This document shows, piece by piece, positions 1-6,731 of a stretch of DNA of 6,731 nt. Position 1 is the stretch's first letter. The number at the start of each line of letters is the position of its first letter. The translations under genes and the position numbers were made by a program. The notes under the pieces were generated by a model. That model had not been told where the DNA came from. It did not search any database and saw only the letters and a list, made by a program, of their open reading frames with translations. This DNA is from Candidatus Pelagibacter sp. (GTDB lineage Bacteria; Pseudomonadota; Alphaproteobacteria; Pelagibacterales; Pelagibacteraceae), in contig JABMNQ010000022.1 in assembly GCA_013204495.1 (NCBI GenBank), forward strand, positions 1-6,731, written 5' to 3'.

Positions 1-753
1 TCTGACGTAATAATAATAACGGCAGGCGTTCCAAGAAAACCAGGCATGAGTAGAGATGATTTACTAGGTATAAATTTAAAAATTATTAAACAAGTTGCAG
101 AAGGTATTAAAAAAAATGCACCCAATGCATTTATTATATGTATTACAAACCCACTAGATGTGATGGTAATGGCTTTTCAAAAATTTTCTGGCTTACCTGC
201 TAATAAAGTTGTGGGCATGGCAGGAATTTTAGATAGTTCAAGATTTAAATTATTTTTATCATTAGAATTAAATGTTCCTGTAAAAGAAATAGAAGCAATG
301 GTTATGGGAGGTCATGGTGATACCATGGTACCGCTACCTAGATTTACAAAAGTTTCTGGAAAACCATTATTAGACCTTGTTAAAGAAGGAAAAATATCTG
401 CAGAAAGATTAGAGGAGATTAATCAAAGAACTAGAGATGGTGGCGCAGAGATAGTTAAATATTTGGAAAAAGGCTCAGCATTTTATGCGCCTGCAGCTTC
501 AGGTGTGCAGATGGCAGAAGCATATTTAAAAGATGAAAAAAAATTACTTCCATGTGCGGCTCAATTAAATGGAGAGTACGGGGTTGAGAATGTTTATGCG
601 GGGGTTCCAGTGATCATTGGAAAAGATGGAGTTGAGAAAATAGAACAAATAGACTTAGACGAGAAAGAAAAAAAAGAATTTATGCATTCAATAGACGCTG
701 TTAAAGCCTTATGGGAAGCTGCATCAAAAATAGATCCAGATTTATCTAATTAA
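1..753 (+). CDS. mdh: NAD-dependent malate dehydrogenase, 3' part (N-terminus outside window)
   Basis: Oxidises malate to oxaloacetate with NAD+ in the cytoplasm, the last step of the TCA cycle. The frame is open from base 1, so the ATG at 46 is an internal Met and the visible part is 250 residues. Family members are about 320 residues, so roughly 70, including the glycine-rich NAD-binding loop, lie upstream. Numbering from the window start, the active-site loop [10 protein letters not shown] carries Arg12 and Arg18. Arg12 sits where lactate dehydrogenases have Gln, which marks malate/oxaloacetate specificity. ITNPLD (Asn50), LDSSRF (Asp78, Arg81) and GGHGDTMVP (catalytic His105) follow. The sequence resembles the LDH-like (type III) malate dehydrogenases rather than the E. 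coli/mitochondrial type. It ends with TAA at 751-753, 3 nt before sucC, which fits co-transcription. No internal frameshift is seen. Confidence 0.95.
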   Translation, partial: SDVIIITAGVPRKPGMSRDDLLGINLKIIKQVAEGIKKNAPNAFIICITNPLDVMVMAFQKFSGLPANKVVGMAGILDSSRFKLFLSLELNVPVKEIEAMVMGGHGDTMVPLPRFTKVSGKPLLDLVKEGKISAERLEEINQRTRDGGAEIVKYLEKGSAFYAPAASGVQMAEAYLKDEKKLLPCAAQLNGEYGVENVYAGVPVIIGKDGVEKIEQIDLDEKEKKEFMHSIDAVKALWEAASKIDPDLSN

Positions 754-756
754 ATC

Positions 757-1917
757 ATGAACATTCATGAGCACCAAGCAAAACAAATTTTAAGAAAATA
801 TGGTGCGGTTGTTCCAGAGGGAGTTTTTGCATTTACTGTTGAAGATTTAATTGAAAAAGCAAAGTCCTTAAAAACAGAAAAATTTGTTTTAAAAGCACAA
901 ATTCATGCTGGTGGAAGAGGTAAGGCAGGTGGTGTTAAAATTTTAAATACTATTGATGAATTAAATACTGCTGCTAAAGAATTATTGGGAAAAATACTTG
1001 TAACACATCAAACAGGTCCTGAAGGTAGAGAGGTAAAAAGATTATATGTGGAAGAATCTTCTAATATAGATAAAGAATTTTATTTATCCTGCTTGGTTGA
1101 TAGGGCAAGTTCAAAAATTGCATTTATATCTAGTGATCAAGGGGGAATGGATATTGAAGAAGTTGCAGATAAAACACCTGAAAAAATTATAACAACAAAA
1201 ATAGAAATTACTGATGAGATTTCAGACGTAGATTGTGAGAAAATAATTAAAATTTATGATTTAACTGATGATGCAAAAAAACAAGCAACAGCGCTAATTA
1301 AATCAGTCTATAATATGTTTTTAGGTACTGATGCCAATATGGTTGAGGTTAACCCATTAATATTAACTAAAGAAAAAAATATAATTTGCTTAGATGCAAA
1401 AGTTAATTTTGACTCTAACGCCTTATTTAGACATCCTGAAATTATAGAGTTAAGAGATTTAAACGAAGAAGATCCAGCAGAAATAGAAGCAAGTAAACAC
1501 GATCTTGCTTACATAAAACTAGATGGAAGTATTGGCTGCATGGTTAATGGAGCAGGTTTGGCAATGGCAACAATGGATATAATTAAGCTATATGGAAAAG
1601 AGCCAGCAAATTTTTTAGATGTAGGTGGAGGAGCTTCAAAAGAAAAAGTTGCTGCTGCACTTAAAATAATTCTTTCAGATAAAAATGTTAAAGGCATATT
1701 AATAAATATTTTTGGTGGAATAATGAGATGTGATGTTCTTGCACAAGGCGTTGTAGATGCTGCAAAAGAAATAAACATAAGTGTTCCGTTAGTAGTTAGA
1801 CTTGCGGGAACAAACTTTAAAGAAGGAAAAGAAATTTTAGATAACTCAGGATTAAAATTAATTTCAGCGGAGAATTTAGATGATGCTGCACAAAAAATAG
1901 TAGAGGCAATAAAATAA
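757..1917 (+). CDS. sucC: Succinyl-CoA synthetase (succinate-CoA ligase, ADP-forming), beta subunit
   Basis: Beta subunit of succinyl-CoA synthetase, which converts succinyl-CoA, ADP and phosphate to succinate, CoA and ATP in the TCA cycle. The 386 residues match the usual length (E. coli 388) and align almost without gaps, supporting the ATG at 757. The N-terminal ATP-grasp domain (about 1-235) shows Lys46, the nucleotide loop GGRGKAGG (52-59), Glu99 and Glu107, and the Mg-binding pair Asn199 (EVNPL) and Asp213 (LDAKV). The C-terminal domain (about 240-386) shows the family signature [14 protein letters not shown] (261-274), FLDVGGGA (287-293), and [10 protein letters not shown] (317-326), which faces the phosphohistidine of the alpha subunit. 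Pro20 is as in E. coli; I recall GTP-specific enzymes having Gln there, so ATP use is likely but unproven. There is no Shine-Dalgarno sequence upstream; the start lies 3 nt after the mdh stop. Confidence 0.97.
   Translation: MNIHEHQAKQILRKYGAVVPEGVFAFTVEDLIEKAKSLKTEKFVLKAQIHAGGRGKAGGVKILNTIDELNTAAKELLGKILVTHQTGPEGREVKRLYVEESSNIDKEFYLSCLVDRASSKIAFISSDQGGMDIEEVADKTPEKIITTKIEITDEISDVDCEKIIKIYDLTDDAKKQATALIKSVYNMFLGTDANMVEVNPLILTKEKNIICLDAKVNFDSNALFRHPEIIELRDLNEEDPAEIEASKHDLAYIKLDGSIGCMVNGAGLAMATMDIIKLYGKEPANFLDVGGGASKEKVAAALKIILSDKNVKGILINIFGGIMRCDVLAQGVVDAAKEINISVPLVVRLAGTNFKEGKEILDNSGLKLISAENLDDAAQKIVEAIK
1903..1906 (+). promoter_or_regulatory. Possible weak ribosome binding site for sucD
   Basis: A GAGG lies inside the 3' end of sucC, 12 bases before the sucD ATG. 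That spacing is longer than the usual 5-9 bases, so its use is uncertain. Re-initiation by ribosomes finishing sucC is an equally good explanation for how sucD is translated. Confidence 0.3.
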
Positions 1918-1918
1918 T

Positions 1919-2794
1919 ATGTCAGTTTTAATTAATAAAAATACAAAAGTTATATGTCAAGGTTTTACAGGTGCACATGGAACTTTTCATTCAGAACAAG
2001 CTATAAAATACGGAACTAATCTTGTTGGCGGAGTTACTCCAAAAAAAGGAGGACAAAAACATCTTGAACGTCCAGTATTTAATACTGTAGCTGAAGCTAA
2101 ACAAGAAGTTGGTGCTGATGCAACTATGATTTATGTGCCAGCAAAATTTGCAGCAGCAGCTATAATAGAAGCTATTGATGCTTCCATTGAGCTTATAGTT
2201 TGTATTACCGAAGGTATACCAATTCAAGATATGCTACGCGTTAAACAAAAACTAAATAATTCAAAAAGTAGATTGATAGGACCTAATTGTCCCGGAATAA
2301 TCACACCTGATGAATGTAAAATTGGAATTATGCCTGGAAATATTCACAAAAAAGGTTCTGTTGGAATTGTTTCAAGATCTGGAACTTTAACTTATGAAGC
2401 GGTTGCACAAACAACTGAAAATGGATTAGGACAATCTACTTGTATAGGAATTGGTGGAGACCCAATAAATGGAACAAATTTTATTGATTGTTTGGATTTA
2501 TTTTTAAATGATGAAGAGACAAAATCTATCCTTATGATAGGAGAAATTGGTGGTTCTGCGGAAGAAGAAGCAGCGGAATTTGTTAAAAACCATAAAATAA
2601 AAAAACCTATGGTTGGATTTGTAGCTGGAATTACAGCTCCACCAGGAAGAAGAATGGGTCATGCTGGTGCAATTATATCTGGTGGCAAAGGCGGAGCAGA
2701 GGATAAGATTAAAAAGATGGAAGAATGCGGAATTGCAATCGCTAAATCACCATCTGAGTTAGGTAAAACGCTATTTAATAAATTATCTAATTGA
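1919..2794 (+). CDS. sucD: Succinyl-CoA synthetase, alpha subunit
   Basis: Alpha subunit of succinyl-CoA synthetase; it binds CoA and carries the phosphohistidine intermediate. Its 291 residues compare with 289 in E. coli. The N-terminal CoA-binding Rossmann domain shows [13 protein letters not shown] (15-27), GGVTPKKGG (37-45) and TEGIP (97-101). The ligase domain shows GPNCPG (121-126), [10 protein letters not shown] (152-161), [14 protein letters not shown] (177-190) and [14 protein letters not shown] (208-221, including the helper Glu209). The active-site His248 lies in GHAGAI, matching E. coli His246. Position 20 in the CoA loop is His where E. coli has Gln. The ATG follows the sucC TAA after a single base (TAATATG), so the two subunits are probably translationally coupled, which suits 1:1 assembly. 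The stop is TGA. Confidence 0.97.
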   Translation: MSVLINKNTKVICQGFTGAHGTFHSEQAIKYGTNLVGGVTPKKGGQKHLERPVFNTVAEAKQEVGADATMIYVPAKFAAAAIIEAIDASIELIVCITEGIPIQDMLRVKQKLNNSKSRLIGPNCPGIITPDECKIGIMPGNIHKKGSVGIVSRSGTLTYEAVAQTTENGLGQSTCIGIGGDPINGTNFIDCLDLFLNDEETKSILMIGEIGGSAEEEAAEFVKNHKIKKPMVGFVAGITAPPGRRMGHAGAIISGGKGGAEDKIKKMEECGIAIAKSPSELGKTLFNKLSN

Positions 2795-2828
2795 AAAATA
2801 TTTATCTGATATTATATCAATAAAGCAG
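2795..2828 (+). promoter_or_regulatory. sucD-sucA intergenic gap with a 6+1+6 palindrome
   Basis: This 34-nt AT-rich spacer is the only junction here longer than 3 nt. It contains TGATAT-T-ATATCA (2807-2819), a perfect inverted repeat with a one-base centre, ending 9 bases before the sucA ATG. It could be an operator half-site pair, a very weak hairpin, or chance in AT-rich DNA. A poor promoter-like pair also exists: TTGAAA (2791-2796), then TATATC (2813-2818) after 16 bases, with only four of six -10 positions matching. There is no Shine-Dalgarno sequence before sucA and no GC-rich stem with a U-run, so I do not call a terminator. Function is unproven. Confidence 0.25.
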
Positions 2829-5732
2829 ATGTCATCATCAAAAAATCTCGAATTCGAAAAAACCTCATTTCTTAGTAAATCAAATAGTGCATTTATAGAA
2901 CAAATGTATGTAAGGTTTATCAATAAAGATAAGGACCTTCCCGAAAGTTGGCAACATTATTTTGAAGCTATGGGAGAAGATTTAGATATTGTAGCTAAAG
3001 AAATTAATGGACCTTCATGGAGCCTAAAAAAAAAGATTGATATTGACGAACTTCAAAAAAAAATTGAACAAGAAGAAAAAATAATCTCAAAAGAAAATAC
3101 TACCAATGTAGTTAGTTCGGATGATTTAATTAAAACTAATAATAATTCAATAAGAGCAGTCGCTCTAATTAGAGCATACAGACAGAGAGGACATTTACTA
3201 GCTAAGCTTGACCCATTAGGAATGATGAAAACAGAATATCTGGATGAATTACATCCAGATTATTATGGTTTTAAAAAAGAAGATTATAATAGCAAAATTT
3301 ATTTAGATGGAGTGATTAATAAAAAGCATTCTAATATTAGAGAAATATTAGAATTTTTAAAAAAAACTTATTGCGGACCAATTGGTTATGAATATATGCA
3401 TATTTCAAATCCAGTCGAAAGGAAATGGATTAGAGACAGAATAGAAAAAGATGATACTGCTATTCAATTTACTCAAGAAGGCAAAGAAGCAATTTTAAAT
3501 AAATTGATTCAAGCGGAAGGTTTTGAAAAATTTTTACACATAAAATATGTTGGTACAAAAAGATTTGGATTAGATGGAGCAGAAAGCTTAATTCCTTCAT
3601 TGGAACAAATAATTAAAATTGGAGGACAGTCTAAGGTTAAAGAAATTAAAATTGGAATGTCCCACAGAGGAAGATTAAATGTATTGGCTAATGTTTTACA
3701 AAAATCTTATAAAAGAATTTTTAATGAATTTGCAGGTGATTTTAGCTCTCCCTCAAAAGATGGGGCTGGTGATGTAAAATATCACTTAGGGGCCTCCTCT
3801 GATAGAGAGTTTGATGGTAATAGTGTTCATGTAAGTTTAACTGACAACCCTTCACATTTAGAGGCGGTTAACCCAGTTGTGTTGGGGCAGACAAGGGCAA
3901 AACAATATTTTCATGAAGATCATGAAAGAAATAAAGTTATTCCAATTTTAATTCATGGCGATGCTGCTTTTGCAGGACAAGGCATTGTAGCTGAATGTTT
4001 TGCTATGTCAGGCTTGTCAGGTCATAATACAGGAGGTGCAATACATATTATTGTTAATAATCAAATTGGTTTTACAACCAGCCCAGAGTATGCAAGATCT
4101 TCTCCATACCCTTCGGATGTCGCAAAAATGGTTGAAGCCCCAATACTTCATGTTAACGGAGATGATCCAGAAGCAGTTGTTTATGCTACAAGAATTGCAA
4201 CGGAATTTAGATTAAAATTTAACAGAGACGTTGTAATAGATTTAATTTGTTACAGAAGATTTGGCCACAATGAAGGAGACGAACCTTCATTTACTCAACC
4301 ACTAATGTATAAAAAAATTAGATCACACCCAAGTCCTGTGGAAGTTTATGGAGGTCAATTGGTAAATGAAAGCACTATTACAGAAGAAAATTTAAATGAA
4401 AAAATTAAAGACTTTAAAAATTTATTAGACCAACAATATAAGAGCGCAAAAGAGTATCAGCCAAAAATTAAAAGGTTTGAAGGAACTTGGTCAAGATATA
4501 AACCCGAAAGAGGCAAGGATAAAAAAGGTGTTAGTGGCTATGATATTAGTAAGCTAAAAGAAATTTCTGATAAAATTTGCACTATACCAAGTGAAAAAAA
4601 AATACATAAAACTATACAAAAAATTTTAGAGCAAAGAAAAAATTCAGTTACCAAAGGTTCAGGAATTGATTGGTCAACAGCAGAGGCCTTAGCATTTGGT
4701 TCATTATTAGAAGAAGGATATCCTGTAAGACTTGTTGGGCAAGATTCTGCAAGAGGAACATTTAGTCAAAGGCATTCAGTTTTAAAAAACCAAGATGATA
4801 GCTCAAGATATATACCACTTAATAACATATCTAAAAATCAAAAAAGATTTGAGGTAATTGATAGTTTTTTATCAGAGCTTGCAGTTTTAGGTTTTGAATA
4901 TGGGTATAGTTTAGTCGAACCGAATACCCTAACTCTTTGGGAGGCACAATTTGGTGATTTTGCAAATGGAGCTCAAGTTGTTATCGATCAGTTTATTGCT
5001 TCTGGAGAAAGAAAATGGACAAGAGCATCAGGATTGGTAATGCTTTTACCACATGGATACGAAGGCCAGGGGCCAGAACATTCTTCAGCAAGATTAGAAA
5101 GATTTTTACAATTATGTGCTAATGATAATTTACAGATAGTAAATTGTACAACACCTTCAAATTATTATCATGCTCTAAGACGACAAATGCATAGAGATTT
5201 TAGAAAGCCATTAATAGTAATGACTCCAAAATCCTTATTAAGAAACAAACTTTGCGTTTCAAATATTGAAGATTTTGGTAAAGATACTTTTTTTCATAAA
5301 GTTCTAGAGGATCATGCACTTAATCAAAAAAATGGATTTATTGAACTTGAGGAAAGTTCAAAAATTAAGAAAGTAATTTTGTGCTCTGGAAAAGTTTATT
5401 TTGACCTATTAGATGCGAGAGAGAAGTTAAAAAAAAATAATGTTGTTTTATATAGGATCGAACAACTTTATCCTTTTCCAGCAAAAAATTTAGTTAAAGA
5501 GTTAAAAAAGTATGCCCAAAGTAGTAAATTTTATTGGTGTCAGGAAGAACCAAAAAATATGGGTGCATGGTTTTCAGTGAGAGATTATATACAATGGACA
5601 TTAGATACTATTAACGCTAATAATAACGAAATTTCTTATATAGGAAGAAGTCCAGATGCATCTACAGCCACAGGTTATGCAAAAAGACATATTTCACAAC
5701 AACAAGAAATTATCAATAAGGTTTTTGAATAA
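2829..5732 (+). CDS. sucA: 2-oxoglutarate dehydrogenase E1 component (ThDP-dependent decarboxylase)
   Basis: E1 of the 2-oxoglutarate dehydrogenase complex: it decarboxylates 2-oxoglutarate with thiamine diphosphate (ThDP) and passes the succinyl group to the lipoyl arm of SucB. It has 967 residues (E. coli 933). The conserved N-terminal segment, TSFLSKSNSAFIEQMY and WQHYF (12-45), is of the kind that docks to E2. A Lys/Glu/Asn-rich linker follows (about 52-106), then IRAYRQRGHLLAKLDPLG (114-131). Active-site histidines are His279 (GMSHRGRLN, E. coli His260) and His319 (GDVKYH, E. coli His298). The ThDP/Mg motif runs from HGDAAFAGQG (Asp378) to NNQIGF (Asn410-Asn411), followed by GHNEGDEP (479-486). 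The transketolase-like pyrimidine domain (from about 616) has GQDSARGTF, WEAQFGDFANGAQ with Glu705, expected to contact the ThDP aminopyrimidine, and LLPHGYEGQGPEHSSARLER. The C-terminal domain has CSGKVYFDLL, RIEQLYPFP and WCQEEPKNMGAW. The ATG at 2829 gives the expected N-terminus. The frame is intact. Confidence 0.97.
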   Translation: MSSSKNLEFEKTSFLSKSNSAFIEQMYVRFINKDKDLPESWQHYFEAMGEDLDIVAKEINGPSWSLKKKIDIDELQKKIEQEEKIISKENTTNVVSSDDLIKTNNNSIRAVALIRAYRQRGHLLAKLDPLGMMKTEYLDELHPDYYGFKKEDYNSKIYLDGVINKKHSNIREILEFLKKTYCGPIGYEYMHISNPVERKWIRDRIEKDDTAIQFTQEGKEAILNKLIQAEGFEKFLHIKYVGTKRFGLDGAESLIPSLEQIIKIGGQSKVKEIKIGMSHRGRLNVLANVLQKSYKRIFNEFAGDFSSPSKDGAGDVKYHLGASSDREFDGNSVHVSLTDNPSHLEAVNPVVLGQTRAKQYFHEDHERNKVIPILIHGDAAFAGQGIVAECFAMSGLSGHNTGGAIHIIVNNQIGFTTSPEYARSSPYPSDVAKMVEAPILHVNGDDPEAVVYATRIATEFRLKFNRDVVIDLICYRRFGHNEGDEPSFTQPLMYKKIRSHPSPVEVYGGQLVNESTITEENLNEKIKDFKNLLDQQYKSAKEYQPKIKRFEGTWSRYKPERGKDKKGVSGYDISKLKEISDKICTIPSEKKIHKTIQKILEQRKNSVTKGSGIDWSTAEALAFGSLLEEGYPVRLVGQDSARGTFSQRHSVLKNQDDSSRYIPLNNISKNQKRFEVIDSFLSELAVLGFEYGYSLVEPNTLTLWEAQFGDFANGAQVVIDQFIASGERKWTRASGLVMLLPHGYEGQGPEHSSARLERFLQLCANDNLQIVNCTTPSNYYHALRRQMHRDFRKPLIVMTPKSLLRNKLCVSNIEDFGKDTFFHKVLEDHALNQKNGFIELEESSKIKKVILCSGKVYFDLLDAREKLKKNNVVLYRIEQLYPFPAKNLVKELKKYAQSSKFYWCQEEPKNMGAWFSVRDYIQWTLDTINANNNEISYIGRSPDASTATGYAKRHISQQQEIINKVFE
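3026..3063 (+). repeat. Two A9 homopolymer tracts inside sucA
   Basis: Runs of nine A occur at 3026-3034 and 3055-3063, encoding the lysines of SLKKKI and LQKKIE in the variable N-terminal linker of SucA. They are potential slippage sites for polymerases and for sequencing. The reading frame continues correctly through both, so no frameshift is present here. Confidence 0.7.
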
Positions 5733-5734
5733 AA

Positions 5735-6731
5735 ATGAGTGAAAAAATTTTAGTACCAGTTTTAGGTGAAAGTATTACAGAAGCAACAGTTGCGAAGTGG
5801 CTGAAAAAAGAAGGTGATGCTGTTATGGCTGATGAAGCTATTGTCGAGCTAGAAACAGACAAAGTTAATTTAGAAGTCCCGTCTCCTATAGATGGTATTT
5901 TATCAGAAATAAATTCTAAAGATGGAGATATAGTAGAAGTGGGCAGTTTACTTGGCTTAGTAACTGAAGGCAGCACTCAAACATCTGAAAAAAAAGAAAT
6001 TAAAAAAATTGAACCAAAAAAAGCAGAGAATAATGTTGTTAATTTAGAAATTGAAAAAAAAGAACCTAAAATTTTTAAAGAAGTTGAAAATGAAGAAGAG
6101 CCACTTGTATTAACAAATGAAGCCGTAGAAGAAGAAACCAAATCTACAAATAATAATAACGAAACTCTTTCACCAGCAGTTAGAAAAATTGTGGTTGAGA
6201 ATAAAATTGATCTAGCAAAAGTTAAAGGAACTGGAAAAGAAGGTAGAGTGCTTAAAGGTGATTTAATTGGAATGATGGGAATTAACCCTCAGCCCTCAGA
6301 AAGAAAAGTTAAGTACGGTCAAGAAGAGAGAATTAAAATGACTAGGCTTAGACAGACAATTGCAAAAAGATTAAAACAAGCACAAGAAAATGCAGCACTA
6401 TTAACTACATTTAACGAAGTTGATATGACTAGCATTATGGAAATGAGAAAAGAAAATCAGGAAGATTTTCAAAGTAGATATGGCATTAAATTAGGCTTTA
6501 TGTCATTTTTTGTAAAAGCATGTGTTGCCGCATTAAAAACATTTCCAGCCGTTAATGCTGAAATTGATGGTGATGTAATTATCTACAAAAATTATTATAA
6601 CATAAGTTTTGCTGTTGGAACTGAAAAAGGATTGGTTGTTCCCGTATTAAAAGATGCAGACGAACTGTCATTTGCAGATATTGAAAAAAATATAAAAAAA
6701 ATTTCAGAAAAAGCACGTGATGGTAAATTAA
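5735..6731 (+). CDS. sucB: 2-oxoglutarate dehydrogenase E2 component (dihydrolipoyl succinyltransferase), 5' part
   Basis: E2 core of the 2-oxoglutarate dehydrogenase complex: it transfers the succinyl group from SucA to CoA through a lipoylated lysine. The ATG lies 2 nt after the sucA stop, and the frame stays open to the window edge, giving 332 residues of an expected 400 or more. A single lipoyl domain (about 2-77) shows LGESITEATV and the lipoylation site TDKVNLEV (Lys43). A strongly charged linker (about 78-144) follows, then the peripheral subunit-binding domain (about 145-181: LSPAVRKIVVE, KGTGKEGRVLKGDL). The catalytic acyltransferase domain begins near 198 with MTRLRQTIAKRLKQAQ (202-217) and continues through FNEVDMT, GFMSFFVKA and FAVGTEKGLVVPV. 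The catalytic His/Asp motif near the C-terminus is beyond the window. GESxTEATV, sucA linkage and a single lipoyl domain favour the succinyl over the acetyl transferase. No clear Shine-Dalgarno is seen; an AAGG (5718-5721) is 13 bases upstream. Confidence 0.96.
   Translation, partial: MSEKILVPVLGESITEATVAKWLKKEGDAVMADEAIVELETDKVNLEVPSPIDGILSEINSKDGDIVEVGSLLGLVTEGSTQTSEKKEIKKIEPKKAENNVVNLEIEKKEPKIFKEVENEEEPLVLTNEAVEEETKSTNNNNETLSPAVRKIVVENKIDLAKVKGTGKEGRVLKGDLIGMMGINPQPSERKVKYGQEERIKMTRLRQTIAKRLKQAQENAALLTTFNEVDMTSIMEMRKENQEDFQSRYGIKLGFMSFFVKACVAALKTFPAVNAEIDGDVIIYKNYYNISFAVGTEKGLVVPVLKDADELSFADIEKNIKKISEKARDGKL

Larger units (their letters stand above)
1..6731 (+). other. Probable TCA-cycle operon mdh-sucC-sucD-sucA-sucB (both ends cut)
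   Basis: All five genes lie on the same strand, with gaps of 3, 1, 34 and 2 nt, and encode enzymes of one pathway. No terminator-like stem is visible between them. Similar base composition throughout gives no sign of transfer. The promoter, the start of mdh, the end of sucB and the expected E3 gene (lpd) are outside the window. Single-transcript status is inferred from spacing and function; an internal start before sucA cannot be excluded. Confidence 0.8.

Noticed and set aside
46..48. ATG at 46 as the start of mdh
   Set aside because: The frame is open to base 1, and the upstream codons encode the conserved [14 protein letters not shown] strand and loop, so this is an internal methionine.
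1509..1778. 89-codon open frame on the minus strand inside sucC
   Set aside because: It lies wholly opposite a strongly conserved part of SucC, and its translation resembles no family I recognise; it is a shadow of the real gene.
1991..2227. 78-codon open frame on the minus strand inside sucD
   Set aside because: Low-complexity Tyr/Ser/Cys/Phe-rich translation opposite conserved SucD sequence; a shadow.
741..2794. Same 10-bp ending TTATCTAATT and the same Leu-Ser-Asn C-terminus in mdh and sucD
   Set aside because: Short, AT-rich and without flanking similarity; best read as coincidence.
2807..2819. FNR/CRP-type binding site in the sucD-sucA gap
   Set aside because: TGAT and ATCA are present, but they are 5 bases apart where the FNR consensus TTGAT-N4-ATCAA needs 4, and the outer T is missing on the left.
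4000..4215. 71-codon open frame on the plus strand inside sucA
   Set aside because: It overlaps the ThDP-binding core of SucA in another frame and has no start context or recognisable motif.
5713..5976. 87-codon open frame on the minus strand over the sucA-sucB junction
   Set aside because: Ser/Thr/Pro-rich translation opposite the SucB lipoyl domain; a shadow of sucB.
5618..6164. A 14-bp exact repeat, TAATAATAACGAAA, at 5618-5631 (sucA) and 6151-6164 (sucB)
   Set aside because: Both copies encode Asn-rich low-complexity stretches in different genes. AAT/AAC codon runs are expected at this composition, and a partial copy also occurs at 9-19.

Overview
The window is a compact, AT-rich stretch carrying five consecutive plus-strand genes of the lower TCA cycle: mdh (3' part), sucC, sucD, sucA and sucB (5' part). 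Low G+C, a strong preference for A/T-ending codons, Lys/Asn/Ile/Glu-rich proteins and very tight gene spacing suggest a streamlined marine alphaproteobacterium of the SAR11 clade (Pelagibacterales). The order mdh-sucCD-sucAB is common in Alphaproteobacteria and differs from the sucABCD order of E. coli. The SAR11 assignment is an inference from composition and gene order, not from a database search.

Layout. Positions 1-753 hold the last 250 codons of NAD-dependent malate dehydrogenase; about 70 N-terminal residues lie upstream of the window. sucC (757-1917) and sucD (1919-2794) encode the two subunits of succinyl-CoA synthetase. After a 34-nt gap, the longest in the window, sucA (2829-5732) encodes the E1 component of the 2-oxoglutarate dehydrogenase complex. 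sucB (5735 to the window end) encodes its E2 component and is cut off inside the catalytic domain. The other three gene junctions are only 1-3 nt long. No stretch of 300 bases lacks a gene, and I see no RNA gene, mobile element, CRISPR array or convincing terminator.

Together the products cover 2-oxoglutarate to succinyl-CoA (SucA and SucB, plus an E3/Lpd that must be encoded outside the window), succinyl-CoA to succinate with ATP or GTP formation (SucC and SucD), and malate to oxaloacetate (Mdh). Every catalytic or ligand-binding residue I looked for within the window is present, and no reading frame is broken. I found no evidence of an undescribed system. The points worth a second look are modest: a short palindrome in the only real intergenic gap, near-absence of Shine-Dalgarno sequences at tightly coupled starts, a highly charged linker in SucB, a charged N-terminal linker in SucA, and long A-tracts inside coding sequence.
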